NCBI GenBank assembly: GCA_027257055.1
Contig: JAPVLO010000617.1
Location: 124,001-188,000 of the forward strand
Direction of reading: 5' to 3'
Source: Cephalopachus bancanus
Lineage: Eukaryota > Chordata > Mammalia > Primates > Tarsiidae
Length of the DNA: 64,000 bases
Made by a program: the position numbers and the translations under genes
Part shown: one piece after another, positions 36,768 to 47,819 of the stretch
Numbering within the stretch: position 1 is the first letter of the stretch
Layout: each line of letters begins with the position of its first letter
The notes under the pieces: model-generated
Databases searched by the model: none
What the model saw: the letters and a program-made list of their open reading frames with translations, nothing else
Told to the model about the DNA's origin: nothing

Positions 36768-36889
36768 AAGGCTGAGGCGGAAGGATCGCCGGAGCCCAGC
36801 AGGCGAGGCTGCGGTGGCTGGAGCGGCCACTGCACTCCAGTCTGGGCGACAGAGTGAGACTCCAACTCAAAAAAAACAAAAACAAAAAC
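36768..36889 (+). mobile_element. 5'-truncated Alu (about 110 nt)
   Basis: Starts inside the right arm yet has an intact duplication 'aagaaaaatact' (36756-36767, 36890-36901). Confidence 0.92.
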
Positions 36890-37076
36890 AAGAAAAATAC
36901 TTAGATGTATTTCCTTAACATCATTTGGTCCTCTGGTGATTTGGTTCTAACAAGTGAAGTTAATGTCAGTATCAGGGACAAGACCTACAAAGGTGCTGGG
37001 AGAAACTAAAAACTGAATAAAACAACAAACTGAAGAGGTGCAGACTTTATGTTTGACTATTTTATGAAATATGTTC

Positions 37077-37193
37077 TGCTGGGCTTGGTGGCTCAACCTG
37101 TAATCCCGCGCTTTGGGAGGCTTTGGCCTGGAGCGGCTACTGCACTCCAGTCTGGGCGATGACAGAGTGAGACTCCAACTCAAAAAAAAAAAA
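37077..37193 (+). mobile_element. Internally deleted Alu
   Basis: The first 45 nt are joined to the last 65 nt. Duplication 'gaaatatgttc' is intact (37066-37076, 37194-37204). Confidence 0.92.
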
Positions 37194-37204
37194 GAAATAT
37201 GTTC

Positions 37205-39010
37205 ATATTATAAAAACATATGCAAATTTCTTCAGTAAGGCAAGTCAGGTAGACCTAATACAAAAGTCAGTTACATCTTTTGCATAAAATTCGGTATCCT
37301 CCTGGTGGGCTAAATCTTTTTCACCACATTGAAAGCAAAGAATTTTCTCCTTCCAATTTCCTGCTAATAAACAAGTACTAGATGCACTGAATTACCAACA
37401 TTTCCTTCCCATTCATAGGACATAAAGCCAGAACTCCCAGAAACACAATAGGGCTGTGTAGGACCATGACTAGGGCTCACTACTCAGTAATCTAAAAGAA
37501 ACAGAGACAGAAGAAATCTCTTTTCTCTATTCTATTACCATCTCACTAACACATCAACAAGAGGCATTAAGAAATGTGAAACAAAGTACAGTTTCACACA
37601 TATGAACTGAACCTAAACCACAGAAGACCAAGTATTTTCTTGTCACTGTGGCATGTGATTCTTCAACCACCTGCTCAATAATCCCTCTTCAGCTGCACAG
37701 CTGCTGCCAATTCCACATGCCCAGCAAGACAGGTGCTTTGGTGAATTACCTGTTCCCTAGTGAAAAGAGTCCTTCACTGACACTTAGTGGACCCAGAACC
37801 TGCCAATCAACATCACCTATCTTCATTTTGTCTGTCACAGCAAACTTTTATCAAGAAGGTATCATGAAGACATATTTAATACACTATGTGATTTTATATT
37901 TTGTGGGGTTTTTGTTGCTGTTATTCTTTGTGTTTTAAAGGAAACTGGTTTTTTAAAAATCAAGAAGTGAGAATTAAGCTGCTAAAAACTTGCCACACAA
38001 CATAAGGCTGCCTTCAGAGTGGCCCCATCTGCCTGGCAGTATTCCCATCCATGACCAGTTTTCACAAGGGAAATAATTGCTTAGCTACCTCTGGAGAAGG
38101 AGACAGTAGCAGTAGAAGTACCAAGATGCCTGGCAGAGAAGTACCTAGAGGGAAGAAGCAAAGTGGGAGCTTCCGGAGAACACCTATCATTCCTGTACTT
38201 AGTCTCCATGTCTGAGCTCAGGCAACAGCGTTCTGAGTCAAATAAATAAGGAGTGGCACTTCCACTTGACAGAGCAATCAGTAAACCCCTCAACAAATTA
38301 TCCTGTTCCAGTCATTTAGTTGCTATATGCTAATTGCAGCATAATTGCTACCAGGAGCCAAAATTATGCTTCCATATCCTCACAAAATAAGCACTAATCC
38401 GTCCAGCTATCTAGACCTCGCACAAGGAAATATTTTCTACCAAGAAGCTAGGGGAAAAATCCAAAGTGGTCTCTGAAAGATGGTCACAATCAGAAGACTC
38501 ACATCAGACTCCTTGTAAAAAAGGCCCAACTCTGAAGCCACTAAATCTAACAGGGCAAATTTAACATGAGGCCTCTGCCTTCGCTGTCACCTGACAGCAT
38601 TCAGAAATAAATCCCAACAGCCCAAGAGCAAAAAGCTTTGGACTCAGTTTAACTGAGGCTTCACTCAAAGACCTAGGACACAGAGCTGGAAATAGATTAA
38701 AGACAGACAACAACTCCAATAAGGCCTTAAAACAGTTTTGTCATCAAAAAATATAAAGGTCGGAACAATCTGTTCCCTCCTATCAAAAGCCCAGCACCTA
38801 CGTAGCAGGCCATCATTTAAAGACACTCATCGAAATATATGGATGAGGGAGACACCAGAGCCACTACTCGCTGCCTCAGAAACACCTTTACCAAACAAAG
38901 GCTAAAACTCTCACTCAGGGATACCTTATGGGAAATGGTTGGCTACTGAGTACACAGTGTATTATATACAATCCACCTCTCACAATGAATTTTACTTCTA
39001 ATCTCCTTTT
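37205..39010. other. Alu-free intronic block with ATTA-rich motif cluster
   Basis: Unique sequence. 38295-38400 is dense in homeodomain-type TAATT cores. It lies 2-4 kb downstream of the ZNF609 TSS, so a regulatory role is possible. Confidence 0.45.
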
Positions 39011-39296
39011 TTTTTTTTTTTTTTTGAGTTGGAGTCTCACTCTGTCGCCCAGACTGGAGTGCAGTGGCCGCTCACAGCCACCGCAGCCTCGGCCTGCTGG
39101 GCTCCAGCAATCTTTCCGTCTCAGCCTTCCAAGTAGCTGGAACTACAGGTGCACGCTACCACGCCCGGTTAATTTTTTGATTTATTGTAGAGATGAGGTC
39201 TCACCAAGTTGCCCAGGTGGGTCTCGAACCTGCGGGCTCACGCAGTCCACTCACCTCAGCCTCCCCAAGTGAGGGATTACAGGCTGAGCCACTGAG
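39011..39296 (-). mobile_element. Alu, young lemur-type
   Basis: Duplication 'cttctaatctccttt' on both sides. Confidence 0.95.
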
Positions 39297-40330
39297 CTTC
39301 TAATCTCCTTTTAAAGAAAAAAGTTTTCTTTAATGTTCTAGATGGAAACTTCTTTTCAAGCCCCAAGTAATTGTTTACACAACTAATAGCACCTAAATAT
39401 TATTTGGCCACTTCATTTCTACCAGATACATACAATAGGATTCCTTCCAGTTTGTTCTCATCCTTTTCTCATTAATAATCTCCAATGCCTAAATGATTTT
39501 TTTAAAACGTTAATCTCTGGCAGATGTTCCCTAACACAGAGGCAGATATGGACTTTCCGCACAACGAGCAAGTCATCTCATTAGAGTTAAAATAAATATT
39601 AAAAGGAAAGTTTTGTTCCCACAGCCCTTTCCCAGGCAGGCAAATTCTGCGGCTTTCTTGTGCAATTATTATTGACCAGGAAGTCATCATTTAAAAAGGT
39701 ACTTGGTCCCTGAGTCTCTGTCTTAACCCTGCACAGGTTTTTAGTGGTATTCCTAAGCAAACAAAAATCAGTGCATGAGTGCCCTATCTGTATAAAAACA
39801 ATTAAATACGATGACTCAAGTGAGAGTAGAGACCTCCCCTTCGAGTCTTCTTCCCTAAGGGCCTGACATTTTGCACATCAAGGTTGAGCCTCCCAGACAC
39901 TCTTCCTCCACAACTTGGTGCAGGCTAGCCACAGAGGCAGGCACAACATGGCTGGCATCCCCCATTCTTCTGAAAAATGTGTGCCAATGAGCTCTGCATT
40001 GTTCCTCACTCAAAAAGAAGAGCCTTTCTGTCTGGGCTCCTCCAATGGCAAGCTCCAGTCTGGAAAAGGAAGAAAATGGCACTGAGGAGCCTGGGAGATG
40101 GAGCATATCCAAAGCTCTCAGACAAGACTTGAACCTATGACCTTCGCTGTGTACACAATAGGCGGGTGAGAGCGGCCGGTTTATCTCCGCTGCAGCAGTT
40201 CTCAGCCCTGGGGTAGCACTCCCGACAAAATGACACGACTATTGTGTGTGGCAGCAGAACAGTCATCTTCCAGCAGCCTAAACCCGCACTCCCTCCCCCA
40301 AGACAAAGCAGCAGAGGTGAAATTAACTCA
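39297..40330. other. Alu-free flank of the CpG island
   Basis: Unique sequence within intron 1; no exon evident. Confidence 0.6.
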
Positions 40331-41203
40331 AGGCTGCCGAGCAAAGCCCGCCGCGGAAGAGGGAGGCCTGCGAGGGCTCGCAGACGCTCCTCCACCCCGG
40401 GGGCGCTGGACACTCGGCTGGAAACCGACGGGCTTTCTCTCCCCGCCTTCCCGCTCCGGTGCAGGCAGGAAGCAGTTTCTTAGAGGACTGAATCATCCGC
40501 GATTTGTTCGGAAATATTCCCCCCGAAGGGCTCTGATCTCTCCACCCCGTGCGAGCCTAATTCCTAGAAGCTGAAATGACTGTTTGCTGCTGCCTGTTTC
40601 ACAAACACACATTAATTGGTCAGATGTGTCTCCTCCTCCCCAGCCCCAGAGGGAGGAAGGAGGATCTGAGCGAGGCGCAGAGAGGATCCAGCCGTAATTA
40701 CACATAAAGGGAAGGAGGGCGGCGTGGGCTTTCCAGACAGGACGGGGTCACACGCCTCCCGGGGTGCCAGGAGGGCCGCGAGGTCCAGGCCCAGGGACCC
40801 CTCCATCTTGGGGCGAGGACGAGAGTGGATGCGACCCGCGGCCGCGGGGCACACGCCCCCGGCTCCCCCGACCGGGCCGCGCACACGTCCTGCTCCAACC
40901 CTCGCTCGGAGCCCCCGGCCCCCCCACGCCCAGACCGCCGCCGAAACTCTCCGGCCCGGCCCGCCACCCGCCAGCCCCGACCCCGCGCCCGAACCGCCCG
41001 GCCGCGCTCTGAACTTCGCCCCGAGCCCTCGGCGCCCCCTCCCCCACCGCGCAACGACCCCGCGCCCTCCCCTCGCTCCGCCCCCGCCCACTTCCCCCGC
41101 CAGCGCCGCCGCCCGCCGCCCCGGCCCCGGCCCCCGCCCGAGCCCTCCGCGCCGCCACCGCTCGCCTCCCCCAGCCCGGCTCCACACAAAGCTCCGGACT
41201 CAC

Positions 41204-41400
41204 CGCGCGGCGGGTCCCGGGAGCCGCCACCTCGCCCGCCCGGGGCCCGGGCCGTAGAGCCGCCGCCGCTACGGCGCCCAGGCCGCCATCCGCTCCCGCG
41301 GCCCCTCCCCCCTCCCCGCCCCGGCTCTCGCCCCTCCCCACGCCGCTCCGCCCCGCCCGGCCGGTGCCGCGGTGTCCGGGGCCGCGGTCCCTCAGCCGCC
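41204..41400 (-). other. ZNF609: ZNF609 non-coding exon 1 (5' end not resolved)
   Basis: On the minus strand, inside the CpG island, a strong donor is visible: GCGCG then GTGAGT, with GT at 41203-41202. It lies 35.7 kb upstream of exon 2, close to the spacing between ZNF609 exons 1 and 2 in human. The 5' end is a guess: the TSS probably lies just upstream of the YY1-type motif at 41290-41280, between about 41300 and 41450. There is no TATA box. The exon carries one 6-codon uORF. The exact TSS would need 5' RNA ends. Confidence 0.65.
41269..41289 (-). other. 6-codon uORF overlapping a YY1-type motif in ZNF609 exon 1
   Basis: Minus-strand ATG-GCG-GCC-TGG-GCG-CCG-TAG encodes MAAWAP. The ATG lies inside GGATGGCGGCC, a match to the YY1 consensus that often sits just downstream of TSSs. 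Position -3 is C and +4 is G, so the start context is mediocre. Confidence 0.5.
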
Positions 41401-41420
41401 GCCGCCGCCGCCGCCGCCGC
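41395..41420 (+). repeat. (GCC)n trinucleotide run in the ZNF609 promoter
   Basis: About 8-9 perfect GCC units, read as GGC on the ZNF609 strand. It lies at or just upstream of the inferred TSS, so it could be transcribed as a 5'UTR GGC repeat. Length variation is likely between individuals. Confidence 0.9.
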
Positions 41421-42049
41421 GATCCGGGACAGCCGGGGCACCTGGAAGGCCCGGACACTGGACCGCCGGCCCGAGGATCCGGACTCCGGCTGGTGCGGAG
41501 CCGCGAGCGGCGAGCGTAGGAGAAATCCTGGGCCTGGGAATGCACGGCCACCCGGAGCCCGGATTAGAGTCGGCGCTCGAGGGCTGCTGGAAAACCCGGC
41601 GAGCCAGTTCAAACGGAGCTATCAAGGGAAGCAGCCCGGATTGGAGAGCGCGCACCTAACGCGCCCTGCTCCCGGGCGGGACCCTCGCTGGACCAGACTG
41701 CCTCGCAGAGAGGTTCCTGGGGGAGGCATTGTACCCTAAGTGCGGAAGACACGCATTCCGTAGATGTCCTTCGACTGTAGGGAGAGGAAAGGGGCACCGC
41801 CGGTCTGAACGTGAACATCCACAAAGAACAGAAGAGTAACCACGGCTCTCGACGGTGCCATCCATTTTACCCCTCGGATCAGCAAAGTACAAACCTAGTA
41901 ATTTTTTATCCTTTGTTCTTCAGCTTTTTTTTTTTTTTTTTTTAGGATTACCATTTGCTTTTCTCCCCAAAGTACCCATTTCTAATCCCTTTGTATCCCT
42001 TTTTCACCTCACAGTCATGAATCACTAAATCTTGTTGCTTTTCATTATG

Positions 42050-42175
42050 TAAGTCCTTTCTGTCCTTCTCTGACCCACCATTTTAAGGACTGCAACTTTT
42101 ATCTTTATCTGCCATTCATCTCTGATTGCCCAGAACACTACCTAGTACACAGTAGGCATTCCATCCATGCTTAAG
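42050..42175 (+). repeat. L2 3' end
   Basis: 'gcccagaacactacctagta', 'cacagtaggcattcc' match the L2 terminal region. Confidence 0.65.
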
Positions 42176-42929
42176 TTCACCCTCCCACCCACGTCCCACT
42201 TGTGAAACTCCTATTCCTCATGGTGACCTCGTAAGACTTCCAGCTCATTTCACAGCAAACTGAAATTTCCCTTAATTCGCAAGACTCCCCAAGTCTTAGC
42301 CCCCATTATGTCCTTCCTGCGTCCTTGGCCATTTTATTCTGCTTTGCAGTTAGTTTTCCTTTCTTCCCTTATCCAGAGGCATCCTTCAACAGTGACTTGC
42401 TATCCACTCAGAATGTGACTTGGAGATAAAATGAGGTCATACAATCCCTTTACTCTTCATCTCCACAAAAAAAAAAAAAAAGGAGGAGGTGAATGGCAGC
42501 TAAAGATGAACACTAAGATTTTTTGGTCTAGGAAAAAGAATATCCTTTTGGTCTAGTGGTATTCACGTTGTTGTATAATAGAGCGACAAAACCAATCCCA
42601 GGTGACAGCAAACTTCCAGCATGTACTAAAAATGTTACAAATGAGAATCCAGCACTTAGTGGGTGTAGAAAGAGAAGGGTTTAGTGTTTTAGACTTAGGT
42701 GTGATTTAATTAAGGGTTAAGCATTCCAGTAGTTACATCCTGAAGTAACTCTACTATTGGAGAGGACTAAACTGCAAAAATAGGGACAAAGGAAAGTAAA
42801 CATTCCTGCAGTGAATTCCAGTTTTTTAGCCAGAGAAAGTTCTCAGGCCTGGAAGAACCACTAAAAATTGTAAGTGACCAGATGTCCTGTACAGTCAAAG
42901 AGCCTTAAGTTTTGACTTCCTGTTCCTCT

Positions 42930-43243
42930 AGACCAAGAGGTGGCAAACTGTATCCCACAGATCAAATCAAGCTCACATGTTTTAGTATGTCCCATGAGCT
43001 AAAAGTGATTTTTACATCTTTAAACAGTTAAAAAATAAAACAATATTTCATGATGTGAAAATTATGAAATTTAAATGTCTATTAGCTCTAGTCATGCTCA
43101 GTCGTTTACACTATCATCTATGAATACATTTGCACTACAACAGCAGAGTTGAATAGTGGTAACAAATTGTATGGCTGTGTAAAGCCTAAAATATTTGCTA
43201 GCTGGCCCTTTACAGAATAAGTTTGCCAGCCTCTGCTCCACAC
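42930..43243 (-). mobile_element. hAT-type non-autonomous DNA transposon fossil
   Basis: Begins 'agaggtggcaaactgtatcc' and ends 'agtttgccagcctctg', near-perfect terminal inverted repeats. The interior 'gcctaaaatatttgctagct' and 'aacagcagagttgaatagt' match a widespread mammalian family. I do not name the subfamily; orientation is arbitrary. Confidence 0.7.
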
Positions 43244-43244
43244 A

Positions 43245-43445
43245 AGCACTATCTGATAGATCTTTTTGCAGTGATGGAAATGTTCTTTATCTGTGCTGTC
43301 TAGTTCAGAAGTCACTAGCCATATGTAGCTACTTGAGTACCTGAAATATGGTTAACCGTGACTGAAGAACTGAATTCTTAATTTCATTTAATTGAAATAT
43401 AAATAGCCACATGCGGGTACCATAATAGACAGTACAGCTCTAAAC
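43245..43445 (+). mobile_element. MER5A-like hAT-Charlie fossil
   Basis: 'gtcactagccatatgtagct', 'tacctgaaatatggttaac', 'taaatagccacatgcggg' and 'gacagtacagctctaaac' follow MER5A order. It directly abuts the other hAT fossil. Confidence 0.75.
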
Positions 43446-44098
43446 TTCTCAGATTTCTTGTATTGACATTTTTTTTGCTTCTCATGCCAAGATCTCACCC
43501 CTTCCTGGGACATACCTCTCTATGGATTCTCAGCACCCTGCCCCAGCTCCATTTGCCACACATACCCATTTTTCTGACACCAAGCTAGGGTACATTTACT
43601 AGGTTGTCTCTCTGGACTCTCCAGTGTCACAACTGAAGCCTGAAATCTGATCAGTTTACCAAGTTTTGCCCCATGATTTACACCACATTATGTGCATACA
43701 CATAAATGGACATTTATACAAGTTTCCTTGTGTCAGAGAATGGCACTGTGGCTAAGTTCTTTCTTCTCTGCATGAGACAAGTAAAAAAGCCCTCCACATG
43801 CTGGATCCCTTGTTGCTGCTGGAGCCTGTGATATGGATCACCTCCCTCCAAACACATTCACAGAAGCTGAGAACAGCAGATGTGTACTTGCTATTTGAAT
43901 CTCAAGGAAAAAAATATCCCTCCATCACTGGACTCCCTTTCCTCCCTCAGGCCTAAGAAAAAAGTTTGCTGATTTCTCTAGTTTAATAGATGCTTGCTTT
44001 TTACCAGTCTATCTTAGCTGGCCAAGAGGACAACCCCCATGCTGTCTCCATCTTGGCTAGGAACTCTAGAAAAGCATTTTTAAAAATTACTAAATTTT

Positions 44099-44298
44099 CA
44101 GCCTGGGCAACTTGGCAAGACCTCATTTCTACAATAAAACAAAAAATTAGCCGGGCATGGTGGTACATGCCGTAGTTCCAGCTACTTAGAAGGCTGAGGC
44201 AGAGGGATTGCCTGAACCCAGCAGGTCGAGGCTGCAGTGACCGTGAGCGTACCACTGCCCTCCAGCCTGGGTGACAGAGTGAGACTCCTACTCAAAAA
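44099..44298 (+). mobile_element. 5'-truncated Alu (about 200 nt)
   Basis: Starts at 'cagcctgggcaacttgg'. Duplication 'aaaaattactaaatt' on both sides. Confidence 0.92.
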
Positions 44299-44497
44299 AA
44301 AAATTACTAAATTAAAGTAAGTCCACATATATGGGCTTTAGTAGAGACAGTAGTTAAAATGGAAAGAGATTAAGAGATTTAAAAGCCATAACTTTGTAAT
44401 TATTTGTAAAAATAATCTTTAAAGTCTGATTTTTTTCATATCTGTTTCCTAAGAAAAAATGAACTTCTATAAACTTCTGACTTAAAATAAGAGAAGG

Positions 44498-44785
44498 GGC
44501 CGGGCTCGGTGGCTCAGCCTGTAATCCCGCGCCTTTGGGAGGCTGAGGTGAGTGGATTACCTGAACCCTCAGGTTCGAGACCCGCCTGGGCAGCGAGACC
44601 TCATCTCTACAATAAATGAAAAAAATCAGCCGGGCATGGTAGTGCGTACCTGTAATTCCGGCTACTCGGAAGGCTGAAGCGGGAGGATCGCCAGAGCCCA
44701 GCAGGTCGAGGCTGCGGTGGCCAGGAGCGGCCACTGCACTCCACTCTGGGCGACAGAGTGAGACTCCAACTAAAAATAAATAAAT
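44498..44785 (+). mobile_element. Alu, young lemur-type, short linker
   Basis: Begins with the full 'ggccgggctcggtgg'. Duplication 'aaataagagaagg' on both sides. Confidence 0.95.
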
Positions 44786-45699
44786 AAATAAGAGAAGGGA
44801 CACCTAGTTTTCTTTCCTTCTCCAGATTAGCTATGGCAAGAAAAAAACCAACCAACCAGCCCTCATTCTATTCCACACATCTAACTACAAGGCCAAGGTT
44901 TCCTAAACTTTGACAGAGAAAGTCTCCAGTTTCTTATATTCTTCCTCTGACCTTATACAAATGAGACTGAGTCCTGCCTGGAAAGAAAAGAAAAAAAAAA
45001 AACAAACCAAAAACCAAAAAGCTGAATCATCCTTTAGGTACTATACAAATTGATAGCAATTGAACCAATCATCCAAAAGGGGCACAGATATTTAGGCTGC
45101 CACAGAAAACAACTCAGAAATGTGAAACTTCCCTCAGGCCAAGCTGTCCAGGAGTTAAGGGGGTCAGAGCAAAGTGTTGTAAAGTACTGAAAGGCTATTC
45201 CTGGGCAAGTTGCACTCAGGCTGCTAAGAATTTCCACTAGACTTTAAATTATGCTATTCATCACAAGGAACTGAGAGCCATCTACCACCAAGTTTCTCCT
45301 ACACTTCCTCCCCAGTATCTCCACAAATAAAAGAGAGACCTTATACCACCACCACCACCATATGAACTAAAGACAGGCTTTCACAGTATAACCATGAAAA
45401 GGAGAAGTTTCTGTCATCTACTTATGTGGCTCCAGCAGCATATTTTGGATGCTGAGGTGGGTTCTTATAAATCTGTAAAGTTCTTGTAAACTTTCTTATC
45501 ACAGTACACAAAATAGTTGCATAACCTGATCTGTTGCAGCTCCTGATGTTTTTCTTTAGGCATGTACACATCATCTATCAAGGTGGAAAAATCAATCCAG
45601 ATCCTCTACGCTCGGGCTGTTGTTCAAATAAACTTTTTTTCTCCCTAGGCTCTTTACCTCTTGCCTTTTGGTTTTCTTTTGGTATTAAGAAAGCCAGAA

Positions 45700-45990
45700 G
45701 CCAGGCTCGGTGGCTCAGCCTGTAATCCCGCACCTTGGGAGGCTGAGGTGAGTGGACTGCCTGAGTCCATGAGCGCGAGACCCGCCTGGGCAACTTGGCG
45801 AGACCTCATCTCTACAATAAATAAAAATTAGCCGGGCGTGGTAGTACGCGCCTGTAGTTGCAGCTACTTGGAAGGCTGAGGCGGAAGGATCGCTGGAGCC
45901 CAGCAGGTCGAGGCTGAGGTGGCCAGGAGTGGCTACTGCACTCCAGTCTGGGTGACAGGGTGAGACTCCAACTCAAAAAAAGAAAAAAAG
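45700..45990 (+). mobile_element. Alu, young lemur-type
   Basis: 'agagagccaga'/'aagaaagccaga' flank it. Confidence 0.93.
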
Positions 45991-47017
45991 AGAGAGCCAG
46001 ATAACTCCAGCACAGAATTCGAGGTGCTACTGCTTGGTAAACTATTAACTGCATAATGAACCCAGTTATAGCTTCATTAATAGTACAGTATGCAGGAGGA
46101 CAGAAAGAGACTTTTCCTTTTCCCCTAAATAAGTGTCATTACCTGTCTTTTTTTTTTTTGTCCAGAGATTGAACAGAAAAACGTAGAGAGTACTGCACGT
46201 TTGTATCACCAGAACAAAAATCGGGTGGGTTTTCCCTGAGAATCCGGAGTGATCAGACCTGGCAGAACCCATGCCTAGAGCTTTATGCAACAAGCAGGGT
46301 TCACAGTTGAGTGAACATCAATGCATAATGAGTGGAGGCATTTCAATGCAAATAAATGCTGAATATGAAGGATTAAAGAAAAGGGAAATTAATCTTTTTC
46401 ATAACACAGGGCACTTTTTTTTCTCTCCCTTGCTCTCTTTTTAAAGTCATGCATACAACTGCTGGAGGGAGTCCAACTTCCCTAGTGTGGTGGTGTTGCT
46501 TTATAAAAAGCAGAACATACACATTTAAGACCATGAATTTCCTCAAGATACCAGCAACTGAGATTCTAACAACTCTTCAGAAGCGCCTCAGAAACAAAGT
46601 GTCTCACTAAGGAGGGCCACACTGACAAGTAAAAAATCTCATTTCAAACCAACCTCTTGTTTTTCCAAAGCTCATAGCTTCCTAGGGTATGAATGGTTTA
46701 AAAGGTTTGATTTCAGCATTTGGGGGTATTTGGATGCATTTACTGAAGCAATTTTATATTTCAGTTTGTTTCTAGTTGCCACACCAACAAAATAAATAGG
46801 GCAGCTTCATGCTGTTGTAGCAGGTGGCTCCATCCCCTCCCAATCTGAACTCTCCATGTCCCGGCTTCTCAAGCCACAAAATAAAGTGGAAGCACTTCTC
46901 CCGGTTATCCCCTTCCCAAAAAAAAAAAAAAAAATCTGCCAATAAGAGTCACTCAGCTTTTCACTTTTCACTCAGACCGTTCAGTTCAAGAAATAACTTG
47001 TTTAAAAACCTTTTTTT

Positions 47018-47254
47018 GAGCTGGGCTCGGTGCTCAGCCTGTAATCCCACGCCTTGGGAGGCTGAGGTGAGTGAATTGCCTGAGCCTTGTGGGTTCGAGA
47101 CCCACCTGGGCAACTTGGTGAGACCTCATCTACGTGCCTGTAGTTCCAGCTACTTGGAAGGCTGAGGCGGAAGGGTTGCCGGAGCCCAGTAGGTCGAGGC
47201 TGCACTGCACTCCAGTCTGGGTGACAGAGTGAGACTCCAACCCAAAAAAAACCA
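47018..47254 (+). mobile_element. Alu with deletions at the linker and right arm
   Basis: 'catctacgtgcctgtagttc' joins the arms directly. The 'ggccgggagcggccac' stem is lost. Confidence 0.92.
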
Positions 47255-47408
47255 AAAAACCATTTTTGGTCCCAACACAGGTTTGTATTTAACACAGGAC
47301 TCCTCAAACATCCTAATACTCTACCAGATTATCACTTTGAAAAGAAATTTTAAAATCCAAGAGATCTTTCCAAAAAATCATGAGTCTGGGCTAAAAATTT
47401 TTCTAACT

Positions 47409-47701
47409 GGCTGGACTCAGTGGCTCAGCCTGTAATCCCAGCACTTTGGGAGGCCGAGGCAAGAGGATTGCCTGAGCCTGGGGATTCGAGACCTGCCCGG
47501 GCAACTTGGTGAGACCTCGTCTCTACAATAAATCAAAAACTAGCCGGGCGTGGTAGCACATGCCTGTAGTTCCAGCTACTCAGAAGGCTGAGGCGGAAGG
47601 ACTGCCGGAGCCCAGCAGGTTGAGGCTGCGGTGGCCAGGAGCATACCACTGCACTCCAGTCTGGGCGATAGAGTGAGACTCCAACTCAAAAAAAAAAAAA
47701 A
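47409..47701 (+). mobile_element. Alu
   Basis: Duplication 'tttctaact' on both sides. Confidence 0.94.
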
Positions 47702-47819
47702 TTTCTAACTACAAATATAAGTCTTAGAGAGGAAAGTAATTTCCAATTTGTTCCTTTTTCTTCTGATATTATTCTGAGAAAAAAGTCAAAGACATAGAAT
47801 TTTTTAAAAATGGGTTTTT

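Larger units (their letters stand above)
40330..41720 (-). promoter_or_regulatory. CpG-island promoter of ZNF609
   Basis: The only strongly GC- and CpG-rich stretch in the window, densest at 40700-41480. It contains many Sp1-type CCCCGCCC boxes (for example 41345-41360), a (GCC)n run at 41395-41420, a YY1-type ATGGCGGC at 41289-41282 and another AAGATGG on minus near 40809. There is no TATA box. It contains no Alu, whereas its flanks are full of them, as expected for a selected housekeeping-type promoter. Long ORFs across it, on both strands, are compositional artefacts (Pro/Arg/Gly/Ala only). The high-CpG part runs over 500 bp into intron 1. Antisense transcription is possible but no spliced antisense exon is evident. 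Confidence 0.88.

Noticed and set aside
40130..40195. tRNA-like B box (GGTTCAAGTCT on minus)
   Set aside because: No A box at a fitting distance, no cloverleaf and no acceptor stem could be drawn.
40698..41739. Long ORFs of 177-304 codons on both strands of the CpG island
   Set aside because: Composition is almost only Gly, Arg, Ala, Pro and Ser and all frames are open because stop codons are rare in GC-rich DNA. The region is a promoter.
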